A DNA stretch of 64,000 nt from Irpex lacteus (taxonomy: Eukaryota > Basidiomycota > Agaricomycetes > Polyporales > Irpicaceae). Below, in pieces: positions 1 through 11,237 of this stretch. The notes beneath the pieces are model-generated. The model had not been told where the DNA came from. It worked only from the letters and a program-made list of their open reading frames with translations, and did not search any database. Location of the stretch: contig MQVO02000001.1 in assembly GCA_001986395.2 (NCBI GenBank), positions 434,001-498,000 on the forward strand, given 5' to 3'. How positions within the stretch are numbered: the first letter of the stretch is position 1; each line of letters opens with the position of its first letter. Both the position numbers and the translations under genes were made by a program.

Positions 1-362
1 TCGAGTGGAGTTACCGCAATGAACAAACGGTTCATAGATTGGAGCTCCAAAGCGGCTTCCAGACTCAACATCGCGTTCACCAATAGGTATGCGAAAAGTA
101 GGCCAGGTGCGGCAGAATATACGTCCTTGAAGTACCGGGTACTGCTGGCTTGTTTGATGGTGTCTGTGATGCTATTCAGAGTAAGACTGAACTTTGTCCT
201 GATGTTGGTTCCGGTGAAGAGATCGAAGCTGGATTTAAACCAGCCACGATCGTCGTCTAGGTATATTATACGCCATGCACCGTTTTGGAGAGACCGTAGA
301 CCAGCTGGCAAGCTCGCGTCAGTCTCATACTTGTGGCGTCGGGCTGTTCGTCTGGGTTGCAT
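1..362 (-). CDS. 5' part of an unrecognised membrane protein gene, cut by the left edge
   Basis: An ATG at 362-360 on the minus strand opens a frame that runs without a stop to the window edge, about 120 codons. The translation is basic at the start, then has an acidic stretch (YLDDDRGWFKSSFDLFTG), a Thr/Ser-rich amphipathic part, and a hydrophobic segment (PGLLFAYLLVNAMLSL) that looks like a membrane helix. Normal codon sense over its whole length and the lack of any competing plus-strand gene make it likely to be real. The opposite-strand frame at 19-372 is its shadow. I do not recognise the family. The start could instead be internal, following an upstream intron. The rest of the gene lies outside the window. 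Confidence 0.5.
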   Translation of the reverse strand, partial: MQPRRTARRHKYETDASLPAGLRSLQNGAWRIIYLDDDRGWFKSSFDLFTGTNIRTKFSLTLNSITDTIKQASSTRYFKDVYSAAPGLLFAYLLVNAMLSLEAALELQSMNRLFIAVTPL

Positions 363-864
363 ATCAAAGTAAGTATAAAGGCGAGCAGATGGATGTCAGC
401 AGGAGGATGGTACGGTGAAAGTGGATCAGTGTATGGTATACTTATAGCTGTGCGCTCTTCTCGGTGATCGGTAACACCTTGAACTGCGTTCGCAATCGCA
501 GTACTAGTGGGGCTGGGGGAATACCCATCTGGTACCGCCGCGAGGACCTCGGAACTATGATCCCTCGCGCAGCTGCTTAGTTCATGCACCAATATGACTC
601 ATGGTTCAAGCAGACGCGGTGGTGATTGAGGTAATAATGCTTCTTACTGGAGCGAAAAGGACATGTGATGAGCGTTGGAACAGAATATGCGCATAACACT
701 TACTAGGATCCTGGTGCTGATATCTTGATGTAATGATACGTGAAGTACTCTGCGCTGCGACGTGCATAGTTAAGAAAGTGTCCGCAGCACGAAAAGCATG
801 ATGCATGCATGCTCCTTGTCTGGAATTTATCGATACAAGAGAGCAATCTTACATTACATACCCG
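363..864. other. Intergenic, about 0.5 kb
   Basis: It lies between the start of the left-edge gene and the 3' end of F-box gene A, both on the minus strand, so it should hold the promoter of the first and the terminator of the second. I see no further coding signal; the open frames here are short and lack family resemblance. Confidence 0.5.
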
Positions 865-2248
865 TCAATATATAACTTCCACGGGTAAGATAGCACGTAG
901 TATACTTATTCCCTGTCTGTCCGTCTCGCAGTTGCGCAGAACAAGCTTTGACAGCGCTACCTGCTCCTTCGATAGCATTTCCGTAGCAAACCCGGAGATT
1001 ATCTGTATATTCTTGAGACCGGAGTCCGTGTCGGCGTCGAGGTTCACGTCTTGTAAAGTGAGAACTTTGAGCTGGGAGGCGGGGAGGAATTTCTGGAGCC
1101 ATTGGCTGCTGTCGCCTTCAGCCGATGTCCACAGTGCGGCAGAATGGACGATAAGTTCGGAGACAGACGACAATATCCTCGTAAGTAGGTCCAACACGGA
1201 TGGGTTTGTTGGAAGGCGAGGCATGATGCTTTCTGGGTGAAGAACGTCCACAGTAGTCACGGAGGTCAAATCCGGATACGGGGGTATGAGTTCAAGGTAG
1301 CCGTCCCTTCCCAGTCCGGCCCGGAGACTTATAGTGCATCGCTTCTTATTTGTACTCTCTGCGAATGTTATAAAGCGCTCGTCGAGGCGGATTGTGGTGA
1401 TTCGGATTGTCTCAATAGCAGCAATGATAGAGGCGTGTAGTGGAGACCTGTTGTATGACACATATTCCATGATTTCCAGATGAAGACCAGGACCCGTAGG
1501 CAGCGCGACAGACGTTATCAGAGAATGCAGGGTAGCCGGATCGTCAGATACAAGTTCGAACGACCGAAGGCGAGGAAGCGCGATAGAACCCACAGAGTCC
1601 AGGGTCTCCCGAGGGATATTGATGCTAACAAGCTTCAGCTTCATCAGCATGACCGAGTTTCGCGGGACTTCCATGAGATTGGCACCGTCAAGCATATAAT
1701 CTCTATCGTTGTGCATTAGTAAGATATCAAGCAAAAGATCCAAGGAAAGTCATTACTAACGATATGGATAGGACTCGAAGATTCGGCATGTGGGAAAGCT
1801 GCAAACGGTTCATGTGCCTGAATCCCGCAGACGCAATTAACTCCCGTAGCTGTGATAGCTCTTTTCCTACGCGATTGAACAAGTCCACAGCACCAGCGCT
1901 AGGCAACACCAAGCGAAGCGTGACAATCCGGGCAGCGAAAGAAGAGACCCACTCGTACTGCTCAAGCGACGTGCAGTTGTCGTCTGAGCGAAACCAAATG
2001 ATGTCGAGCGGTTGATCACGAGCCAGTGCTAGGCGGTGTTTGGCCATGGAAAGGTGGTGAAGGTCAATATCGCTCCAAAGGCTGCTCGTTGCAAGAATGA
2101 GATTCCTCCAGAGGATGCAAACATGGCTCAGCAGCAGAGGAGATTTATTCCAGGGAAACCGGGGGGTAATGACAGAGACATGCCGGAAGATATGAAGAAG
2201 TAGCTCATTGGGGAGCGTAGAGATCGCTGATCTTGTGGTTTGCGACAT
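865..2248 (-). CDS. F-box/LRR-like protein A
   Basis: Two exons, 2248-1761 and 1702-865, encode about 441 residues. The 58-nt intron has donor GTTAGT, branch TTACTAATGC and acceptor GATAG. Residues 10-60 form an F-box: LPNELLLHIFRHV, then LLLSHVCILWRNLIL and SSLWSDIDL, the usual Skp1-binding pattern followed by the W-x-x-I/V-D-L block of agaricomycete F-box proteins. The rest is leucine-rich and irregular, as expected for a divergent LRR substrate-binding part. The family role is substrate choice in SCF ubiquitin ligases; the substrate cannot be inferred. A close relative (F-box B) lies at 49.3 kb with the intron at the same place and the same C-terminal block (LTLQDVNLDADT, then VLRNCE, then ILPVEVIY). 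The ATG at 2248 fits because the F-box starts about 11 residues later. Confidence 0.85.
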
Positions 2249-2624
2249 CGAAGCTTTTGTATATCTGCCAAATAGTTGTTTTTAGTTTCCGGTTTATAGT
2301 ATGCACTGAGGGCTTACTGGGACGCTTTCAGCTACACTGTGGCCTGTTCAGAGCCGTGGCCCCTGCGCTCAGACGTCCGCGTCAGGCCTCGGTTCAAGTT
2401 CAGATGGTCTGGCAAGCGCTTGCCGTCGACAGTCCACCTAGTGTGACGTAACACACACAAGTGACAAGTGACAGTGCTACTCGAAGATGAGAGCGTGACA
2501 AGTGACTCTGACCTTACTTACTGTAAACTTGGACAACGGGCTGCAACGCTTAGACATCGTAGTCAACACTCTGCACATTCCAGTGATTCCACAAAGCCTA
2601 TTGTTGACTTGGATCTATAATTTA
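2249..2624. promoter_or_regulatory. Divergent intergenic region
   Basis: These 376 bases separate the start codons of F-box gene A (minus) and the Pol X-like gene (plus), so they must hold both promoters. Around 2445-2505 there is a run of GTGACAAGTGA-like repeats (ACAAGTGACAAGTGACAGTG and a later copy), the only obvious local repetition. I see no clear TATA box. Confidence 0.4.
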
Positions 2625-4246
2625 ATGCTGCGCCACGCCTACGCCTCCTCATCGAAATTTCTCCGACCTCGTCAATGTGCTGGATACAGACTCAAAGCCG
2701 TCAACACCGTCCAAGAGCTAGGACATGAGGGAAATGCTCCTTTAATCGATTATCTGAAGCAATGTGAGTATAATCTTGTAACTCTGAATCCTCAGTGATT
2801 TACCAACGTAGTGACAGCACGCGAGGCACGTCAGGATGACGCCGCCAGCTCGAAAAACATTGAGAAAGCCATAGACCGCGTGTATGCTTCCAAGGCCCCT
2901 ATACGAACTGTGGATGACCTCAAGAAAGTATGCCTCCTTCGTGTCTACCCCGATGTATTGTATTATATCTAACCCTTTGTGTAAAGTTACCTCGACTCAA
3001 CCCACATATGAAGGCCACCATTGAAGCGTGGTTAGCTGGGCAGGATTATGTCGGCATGTGCTCATCTCTACCTCGAATAACGCCAGCGAATCTAATGGGA
3101 TACTGGACAGCGCAGCTCTGATGCAGGATTCACAAGAGATAATGCAAGTGCCAACTATTGGGTATGTGCGCATGTTCGAACGAAGTTGAGGCCATAATAA
3201 ACCCACATAATAGGCCATTGCGAGCAGCAGAGCTCGTCAAAGCTGGTGCGAAGACTATTGGCGATCTACGCAAACCAGAATATTACGAAACACTTTCTCC
3301 TTCGCAAAAGACGTTCTTAGATTTCCAACATATTCTACATGACCCATCAGATCTCCAGACAGCACAACGTGTACAGGTTCGTCTGTCCGTTCTCTCATGC
3401 CTTGATTCTACTACTGAAGGCGTGACATAAATCATAGGCTGCTGTTCAAGGCGCTCTGAAGCCGACCGTCAACGTAGTGATAGTAGGAGACCAGTAAGCT
3501 TCGCGTTCCCGCTTTTTACACAACAATACTAACCAATGGTAGCCGACGAGGTTTAGAAAAATCATCTTCCACTCAACTATTAGTCATCAACCCGGATCAC
3601 GAATACGTTCCATCTCCTGCGTCGACAGGTAGCCTCGCTTACTACTGTGTGGGCAAATCCGAGGCAGCACAGGGCAATCTCACACAGGAGACAGTCGAAT
3701 TACTAACGCGACGAGGAATCTGCGTTGCGGAATTTCGCTTCACCTCCCATAAATGGACTGGTTTGGTGCGGATTCCAGGGAAAAATGAAGACGGCGAATG
3801 GGAAAGTATGGTTGAGAGACTCAAGGGCGTAAAAGAGCGAAAAGGAGAGTTCAAACGAGCGGATATCTTGTAAGTCATAACACGCCTTTCTCCCGTCTTC
3901 TTCAAAGATGTACTGAGACACGTGGTTATGTAGCTTTGTACCAGCCAAGTCGAGAGGCGCAGCTCTGATCACAACTACTGGCGACGACGGTATGATCAGT
4001 CACGTTCGGAAGAAGGCAGAGGAACTTGGTCTCCACTTCAACGAGTTCGGCTTGTGGCGGCTGGATCCATCGAAACCATCCACAAAAACAGCAAGAAAAC
4101 ACACTGCCGAGCAATGGAAGCGGTTATCGGCTGAGACAGAGGAAGAGATCTTCGCTGAGCTGGGTCTTGACTGGATCGATCCCGTCAACCGCAACTTTGG
4201 AACCTTGCAATCTGGAGCAGTACCCAAGAACCGGAAAAAGTACTGA
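2625..4246 (+). CDS. DNA polymerase X family protein with a degenerate active site
   Basis: Eight exons (2625-2763, 2812-2927, 2987-3030, 3087-3161, 3214-3376, 3438-3493, 3543-3869, 3934-4246) give 410 codons in frame. The N-terminus (MLRHAYASSSKFLRPRQ) looks like a mitochondrial presequence. The 8-kDa domain is seen as HEGNAPLIDYLKQ, then KNIEKAIDRVYASKAPI. A helix-hairpin-helix follows (MQVPTIGPLRAAELVKAG). The C-terminus has the Pol X thumb signatures NEFGLWRL and EEEIFAELGLDWIDPVNRN. The palm block VGDHRRGLEKSSSTQLLVIN aligns without gaps to the Pol beta type GSFRRG....GDxD block, but both metal-binding aspartates of GDxD are replaced (S and Q). The third carboxylate is kept (FKRADIFF). 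The helix that should carry the dRP-lyase lysine reads NPHMKATIEACES, with no lysine at the expected place by my hand alignment. I infer a structural or regulatory Pol X relative without normal polymerase chemistry. Confidence 0.88.
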
Positions 4247-4354
4247 GCGGCACCAACATGCCTACCTACTCTATTGCAATCGCTCATAGTCAATCATCTT
4301 AGAGCACGCATCTCTATTCAGCGATGATTTACCGACTATATATTACTCTTCGAA

Positions 4355-5927
4355 CTAATACCATATACTTCTTGTTCTGTGAGGCGGGACGATCTCCGCC
4401 GTCGCGATACCTCCGACGCTACTCTTGCCCTCCTCAATGTCCTTTGCCAAGTCCCACAAGTAAAAGTCGATAAGCACGCTGCTGACCTGCTCCTCCTCCA
4501 ATTTGTGTTTGTCGAGTGCGAGGGATGCCGTCGCAGCTTTCTTCGCACGGATATTCTCGATTTCCTTCCTCACTCGCTCCACGGAGATTATACTCGCCGC
4601 TCGTATAGAAACCTCTTCGCGGCATCCTGGGTTCAGCGGCGCATGCGAGCGAAGAAGCTTGAGTAGGTGAGGCGGATACGTGAGCATTCGTAGATGGTGT
4701 AGGATCTGAGGCACGCGATAGTCTGCAAACATCGTGAGTTCGTGGATGGCGGGACCACTGGGACCCGGGAAGAGTGGGTGAGCGTGTGATGGATGAGCTG
4801 GGTAAAAGGCTGCCCAGGTCTCTGCTACGAGGATTTGGGCGCGTTTCCACAGGTAAACTAATCGTGTAGGAAGCAGTGATGAGGGGGTTAGCTAGCCTCT
4901 AGGGAACGAAGAAAGTGGGTGCCTGCCTTTTCTGCCGTTGTAGATGACTTCATCGCGGAAAGAAGGGAAGGTCTCTGTCACCATCTTTACAAGCTGTAGA
5001 GCCGATCCGTGACCGTTGTGCTTGCGCTGGAATGTCTCATAGAAGTTTTGGAAGGAGCCACCAAATTGCTGATACGTGAACTGTCAGCGTGTTCTGGGTG
5101 CGGACATCAGATCTTAACGTACCTTACAAAGTATTGATCCATTCTCTCGAAGGATAGCAATTCTTTCCTTCAGTAGGGGAATGCCCTCTTTACACTGGGG
5201 TGCTGCACGGAATATATGAGCGACTAGTGAATCCGGACATCTCGTCTCTGAAGCGTAGAACGACGGGTCAATGAATGGTATGCCTTCGTCCAAGGCTAAT
5301 ATAATCAAACATAGGATGTCCGTTTAGTACTGATTCAATTATACGTGTCACCTCCACTCACCCCTATCGATGGCGGCAACAAGGGACCAGTACCCTGTGT
5401 GTATTACAATCTGCTTATTTGACTCGCCCCATCCCTCACGCCACTCAACGCCATACTTGCCAGACTGGCCATCTCGCTCTGACCAGAAGCTGAAGTTCAG
5501 AGACGAGATGAGGAATATCCAATCCAAGCATTCTCGGGTTTTGGGATGGGCGGGAGAGTAGAGTTCAGGAGGATAGATATGGAGCGGGTGCGTACGCCAG
5601 GTACGTGGTGTGTAGGACTCCGCTTCCATCCTGCTTTCTATCTGTTGAATTATTTGACTGTCAAGAATGTGGTTGGCATGTCTGGTCAGAGAAAACGCAT
5701 ACGTAGCGGGCAGCAGCCTTAACGCCCTCATCGTTAATGATAACGACATCTGTCTCCTGTAGTTCTGTTTGAGTATTGGACACTATGTGAAGAGTGACAG
5801 CACGCTCACGTACTTTCAAAGCATATTCCGATGTAGCTATAACAGGATTAGCATTGCCATACTCGTTTTGGAGGGTATCGAGATGGCTGTCAGGATGATG
5901 TGTATTAGCAGTATTTAGGATAGTCAT
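4355..5927 (-). CDS. QNG1: Queuosine 5'-phosphate N-glycosylase/hydrolase (queuosine salvage)
   Basis: Five exons (5927-5703, 5641-5362, 5295-5123, 5068-4927, 4857-4355) give 440 residues in frame. Signature blocks of the Q_salvage family (human C9orf64/QNG1) appear in order: SLNFSFWSERDG, TGYWSLVAAIDRALDEGIP, FGGSFQNFYETFQR, KRAQILVAETWAAF, MFADYRVPQILHH and VLIDFYLWDLAK, ending in RTRSIWY. The enzyme releases queuine base from queuosine 5'-monophosphate so it can be reused for the tRNA wobble position. Eukaryotes cannot make queuine, so the gene implies uptake from bacteria or turnover. The fourth intron (4926-4858) has a GC donor (AAAG/GCAGGC) with a normal TTAG acceptor; reading it this way joins RK to VYLWKRAQ as in the family. 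Length matches animal homologs plus a longer insert before MFADYR. Confidence 0.93.
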
Positions 5928-8900
5928 GATTGCCGAAGAAATGCAGCAAAATTAGAAGAAATATGTGATGGGTATGATCGACAAGATGGTGGGAGATAAG
6001 AGAAGAAAGACCCTATGCTACGGACATGAGGTGAAAGCGAAGTGGTGGAAATCTCGAGTCATTGGCGTCTAACCTTATAATTGTAGATTTTATCGGCTAC
6101 TTCCGCGCCACGAGGGTGATGGCATGTCCTTTTGCGGCAAGAGTACGATGAAAACTCCAGATTCCTTCGCGGGAACGGTTCGGATATCGCCGCAGTGGTT
6201 AAAGCGTTAGTGTACGCAGCGATGCTACTATGGCAGTGGTTCGCGGTGCGTAACATTGCCACACTCTTGGAACAGACCACTTCGTCAATCATGATGATTA
6301 GGTGTGTAGTTCAACTGCGTTGAGTGCTAGGCACTATCTCGATACGATAGTGAAGAGACTTCGTGTAAATGGTGTTACAGAGAATTTGTTCACCGAGACA
6401 CTGATAATAACAAAAATTATACTATAGACTTTGCTGAGAGCCGAGTGAATATTCTCCCACCGTAAACGCTCTGACTAAGCGAGTTGCTCGCAGTACACAA
6501 GCTATGGTCGGCCGCTGCAACTCCCATTCCATCACTCAGCCGAAGAGTACGAGAGAGTACGTCAAATTTTACCCTCAGAGCCCTGGCATCAGAAGCCTGA
6601 AATTGATGAAGAGCCCCTAAATACAAATTCAACATCAAAATCCCCAAGGGCAATCACACATCGTAAATGCGATTGACATGGAAATTTTCGAACTGTATTA
6701 CACCAGATTTCACCTGCAGGATATTCTATGCAGCAACTCCCTATTTGCCCTTCGCGCCGCCACCCCGACAGGCTCGCTATGCCGCATGTCCTATAGCCAT
6801 ACACTCTTAGAAGACACTGAATGCGCCACTATCATCGAAACAAACCATGCATTCAATACATCATCGCACGCAACGCCGTTCAGTGACGTTTGGCAGTTGA
6901 ATTACTTGGGAGCCAATTTTAGAGCTTTCGACCCCGGTCGGTATTTGCGTGTGGACGATACGATACAGTATACTACGCAGACAATCGCACCGTGACTCGC
7001 GCTCATATCGTTGCGGCATGTTTAAGGGCACTGATAGGCCAGTCATTCTGCACCCCCAGATAGCCCCAGTTCGCCCCAGCAGAGCATTCTGGAGCAAGGC
7101 GCAAGGTACCTCCACATACACCATGGCACCAAGTGGTAGCGATCGAAGAGTGCGGGGAACCGCACAACCGGGTACGATCGTGAAAGTTAATATCCAGGTG
7201 CAATTTGGCATCAACTGACCGCCGCTAGCTGTTTGAGTCTTCGTTAGTGCGCCCTGGGATGTCGGTGCAGACGAGACAATATTCCAGGCCCACCTTGAGC
7301 GGATGATTGACCCCGCGGGGTGTATCGTGTATCTTTCATCGATTTCAAGTTAGCCCCTAAGTTTCGACGCATCAAATTCCAATTTGTCGCCGAGTTGGCG
7401 TTCCACTTGCAGCGGCGGCAGCTACAGAGTGTCGCGTTCAAAGCCTCGAAGACCCACTGACCTTCATCGTGTCCCTCTGAAATCACCTGAAAGTTGCGCG
7501 AGATCTGTTATAACGATCGAGTCGACTCTTGACATACACAAGCTCGACTAGTCGAGGAACCGGTCAGTCAAATTCAACTCAAAGTGGACAGGCATGCCAA
7601 ACATTCGATCGCTGCGATTGGCTGCAACTTCTAGCTCGGATTCCACCAACATTGTGCCTTTTCAGGAACGTCGCATAGCATCCGCGGCCGACCTTCGCGC
7701 GGCCGGCGATAACGCCAGCGGTGCCGCCGGGCTAGTAGTACTGGCATTGACCTGCGCCCGAGTCCACATCTCCTGCTGACCTTGATTCTACGGGACTTCT
7801 ATTCGCATTATCGTCCAAATAATCTTTCTGTACGTACTCGATGATTACCGTACGTGATCAAGTAGACAGCCGAGTTGTAACCTCACCGAGGCACGGTTTT
7901 ACTTGTGACGCATGATTATACAAATATCTATGTGCAATATTCTTGAACACATTAGCCAGATGATCGTTGAGACGAATACGAACAGCGAATTTACGAACCT
8001 CCCAACCAATCTTTTTCGAGAATACCCGCTTTCGTCAAACGAGCATCATCAACGCTGATAAGTTCAAATAAATGCTGACCAACCCGCGCCGAATATGCGT
8101 GGATAAGACCCGACTGCTATGCCAAAATTCCGAATTCTAGCAGAAGTGTCAGAGCCAGCCAGTGGTGCCGAGTGTGGACTTTGTGGACATGTTTGAGGAG
8201 GTTAGGGAATTCGGGTGCCGGATCCGAGGGCCTTGCAACCCTAACCTTAACGCCAAGATCTCTGCATCGATAACATCATTGATGCATGTTTTGGAAAGTG
8301 TTACTGCTCGTACACAATTGCCAGTGGAACACGTTCTGTTGGTAGTTGTGAACATGGTCATAAGTACGTGAGGAAACTGCCTTGTGATATTGTGCATCAC
8401 CATCTGGATTGTAGCCACGGCGAACTTAGTGCTAGTGCCCAGAACTCGGAGTCTCGTCATATGGGTCTCATGCTTAAGCTTAGCACGTAATGGCCGAAGG
8501 ACATACATAAGGAGTCAATCTGTAAGAAGACAAGACTACAAGCTCACGAGGTCATTTAAAGAATTGAGATGACCCAAAACGACCGTAAACGAAGTCATGA
8601 GATACGCTACATGCTGTGCTGTGAAGTGTGGGGGATGTTCCTTCGGTATTCCGTCTACTTTCTCCATACAACACCTTATCGAACCATTGAGTTGACCCTG
8701 ATGTCCTAGCGTTCGAGCAATGCGAGCCTATATGCAATGAGGTAAACATTGAATACTGAACACCGGTGCCAATGTGGGGATGTACACCTGGACGATTGAC
8801 CGATTGTGCGGATTCGAAAGAGAACATCCGTATACATTTACACAACACGGGAAGATAAAGAAGTCATAAAGTGGTCATGAAGATCATGGACAAGTACATT

Positions 8901-9033
8901 AGGAATTGTGGCGTAGAAACAGCGTGAGGAAAAGAAAATTAAGTAGCCAAGATCGTACGTGAATTCCAACGAGAAGAGAAATCTCCTTGTGTGCGTATCA
9001 TACATCTTTCATCCAATCCATTCCAAACCGTGC
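5928..9033. other. Gene-poor stretch of about 3.1 kb
   Basis: It lies between the divergent start of QNG1 and the 3' end of the SYLF gene. Open frames are 60-120 codons, overlap on both strands and show no motif I recognise (for example 6678-7218 plus, 8149-8508 minus). I could not build any multi-exon model with canonical splice sites here. Parts may be an eroded mobile element or old pseudogene: the base composition shifts from AT-rich (about 6.3-6.6 kb and 7.8-8.1 kb) to GC-rich (about 7.6-7.75 kb). I see no terminal repeats or poly-A tail. Confidence 0.4.
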
Positions 9034-10042
9034 TCAATGCCCCTCAGCATCAAAGACCGTGCGCCCATCCTTCAAATCCAGATGATCGCCAGCGGCGGTA
9101 GGCACGTAGGCAGATTCTGGCAGGCCTGCCTCGTCGATGCCTTCAGCCGCTTCAATCACTTCATACATTCGGGACGCGACTTCTGGGGGAGGAACACGTC
9201 CACCCAGAATATCGCGTGCGGGGACGACGGAGCCGTAAAAATCGCGGTTTGCATCCTTGCGTTCGATCAGGACGGTGCCTTCAAGAGAAAGCCCCGCAAA
9301 GAGGCCTGGGGTAACGCATGGCACGATCAGCAGAAAATTAGTAATGAATTAACAGGCACATACCTTTAGACTTTGAATACGAAAACATAGGGGCGGGATG
9401 AGCCAAAGAGGCTTGGACGCTGCCACCAGTTCCTATCGGTCCCGCCGCAGCGCTCACATTGCCTCCGATCGTCACATTACCACCCATGGAGAACGCACGG
9501 ACGGCATCCTCGCTATTCAGCACAATCACGAACTCGGTCAGGTCGGCTCCAATTTGGAGACCCCAGCCTACGCCTCCTGTGGCAATGCAGGATGGTGCTG
9601 ACCAAGAGCCGTCCGGAAGCCGTGCGATGACGAGCCCTGAGCCAGCCTTGCCGGAGAATACGAAACCTGCCTTCAGGACGGAGAACACTGCGAGACCTGA
9701 ACACCAAGAGCATCTCAGTAGGCAGACAGCATTATCTGAGCAGTTGCGCACCTCTCGCTCGTTGCAAGACAGCTTTCGGAATCGCATTTAGTGCAGATTC
9801 AGGATGATCGGGATCCGCTGTAGGTGACGCGTGAACTGTGGCTCAGGATCACGAATTGATTAGTGCGTACCTAGGAAACTAGCCAATATCTTTGCTGCTT
9901 TCTCTGCTTCCCCTGGCAATGTAAATCCTTGAGTGAAATTGTGTGACTCGTTGGCGATTTTGCTTGAGCCTTCTTTCAGGAACGCAGACGCTTGGATACC
10001 GGCCTTTTGTGCACCCTTGCGAAATTTATCGAGCATGGACAT
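9034..10042 (-). CDS. SYLF-domain (Ysc84/SH3YL1 family) lipid-binding protein
   Basis: Four exons (10042-9871, 9817-9752, 9696-9364, 9305-9034) give 280 residues. The start MSMLDKFRKG is the first in-frame ATG. The protein is one SYLF domain: EKAAKILASFLADPDHPES, then AVLQRARGLAVFSVLKAGFV, SGKAGSGLVIARLPDGSWSAP, GWGLQIGADLTEFVIVLNS, the Gly/Ala-rich GGNVSAAAGPIGTGGSVQA, then SYSKSKGLFAGLSLEGTVLI. SYLF proteins bind phosphoinositides and, in yeast Ysc84/Lsb3, bundle actin at endocytic sites. No SH3 domain follows, so this is the SYLF-only form common in fungi. The C-terminus ends in HLDLKDGRTVFDAEGH. Expected place of action is the cytosol and membrane/actin patches. Confidence 0.92.
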
Positions 10043-11237
10043 ATTGTAGAGATACAACTAGGTCTTTCGAGGGTATTCGAGGTGTCAAAAAGCCACAAAA
10101 CTGTAGAATCTAGGTAGAGTAGATGAGTGCTGTGCACAAGCCAATTATCAGTTGCCGACGAATCCAGTCCAAATAGGCGCCCGGTGGCGTACCCAGCGAT
10201 GCGCGCCGAGGTTAGGGTTTAGATTAAACTCGGCGCTCTAGCCACCCAAACTAGATTATCTGAGTTTTATTCGGCTTTGTCTCGAACTACTTACTACTCG
10301 CCGCCCTCGTCAGGCCTCTCCCATAAAATTCGAAGACGTGCTCAGCGCGGCGGTGGTGCACAGAGAATTATGCTGATTTAAGCAATATAACGCTTTGATG
10401 GCAACTGCGAGTGCCGAAGAAAAGCTGTGATGTCGATCAGACTATCAGCCTCGGAGCATGGTCACACTGGCGGGTAAGAGTCTCTCCCACACCGGAAGCT
10501 TTCAATCACTCTTACATCTCACCCTCTGCTCAAGCTCTCTTCTCCATCATACAGGCTTGTGAAAAACTTGCCTCATGCTCTGCTATGCAGGTGTTCTATC
10601 GCACCGGTGACCAGCTGGCAGGGCGGGGAGTGGGCGCGATGACCGACGACCCATTCTCCTCCCTATCCACGGCGGCCAATCCCGAGTCTTCCAGTTGCTT
10701 CCGAAATACAAAATGAAATCCTCGAGAACATTGCCCGACGTCAAAAAAACCCTGAAGCGGCCCTCGGGGCGATCGTATACTGGTGCCTACAAGTGTGGGT
10801 GGAAAAACAAATTAGTCGCCGTGCGGCAGCGTTCCTCGTCCGATTGCCCAGGCGAAAACGCCTTGGAGAACTCTGGCCAGGCTCCATGGCCGTACGGCTT
10901 TTCGCCCCGATTATCGCTGGTGGTTCCGCAAAGCATTCGGGTCATCATACATCACCCCTTACGCTTCCCCCAGATAGCCCCTTTATAAGGGGCAAGTCAT
11001 GGGGGCCCCGCATGATTCTTCTTTGAAGCGTCTATCGACCCAATAAATTCGGTGAGCTCTATTCATCCTCGTCACTGTGGGTCTGGCTCACATTTCCGTC
11101 CTTCTCCGTCCTTCGCGATCTCTCCTTCGTTCTCACAGTTCTAGGCACCAGCCTTGTGAACCCAGTTTCCTCTTAAAAGGCAACCCCTTCTTCTCCATTA
11201 TCTCTAGCGTCTGCTTGCACCGCTCCCTCGCTCCACG
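10043..11237. promoter_or_regulatory. Divergent intergenic region with a possible TATA element
   Basis: The 1.2 kb between the SYLF gene (minus) and aquaglyceroporin 1 (plus) must hold both promoters. A palindrome CCCCTTTATAAGGGG at about 10978-10992 contains TATAA, some 250 bases upstream of the aquaglyceroporin ATG, followed by a CT-rich tract (11090-11235) typical of fungal leaders. Around 10690-10800 one frame reads PVASEIQNEILENIARRQ and on to NPEAALGAIVYW, protein-like but without flanking exons; it may be a gene remnant. Confidence 0.35.

Noticed and set aside
9860..10057. Longer start MYLYNMSML for the SYLF protein
   Set aside because: The codon at 10057-10055 is TTG, not ATG; the first real ATG is at 10042.
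10211..10221. GTTAGGGTTTA, like a fungal telomere repeat
   Set aside because: Only one and a half units; no array, so not an interstitial telomere.
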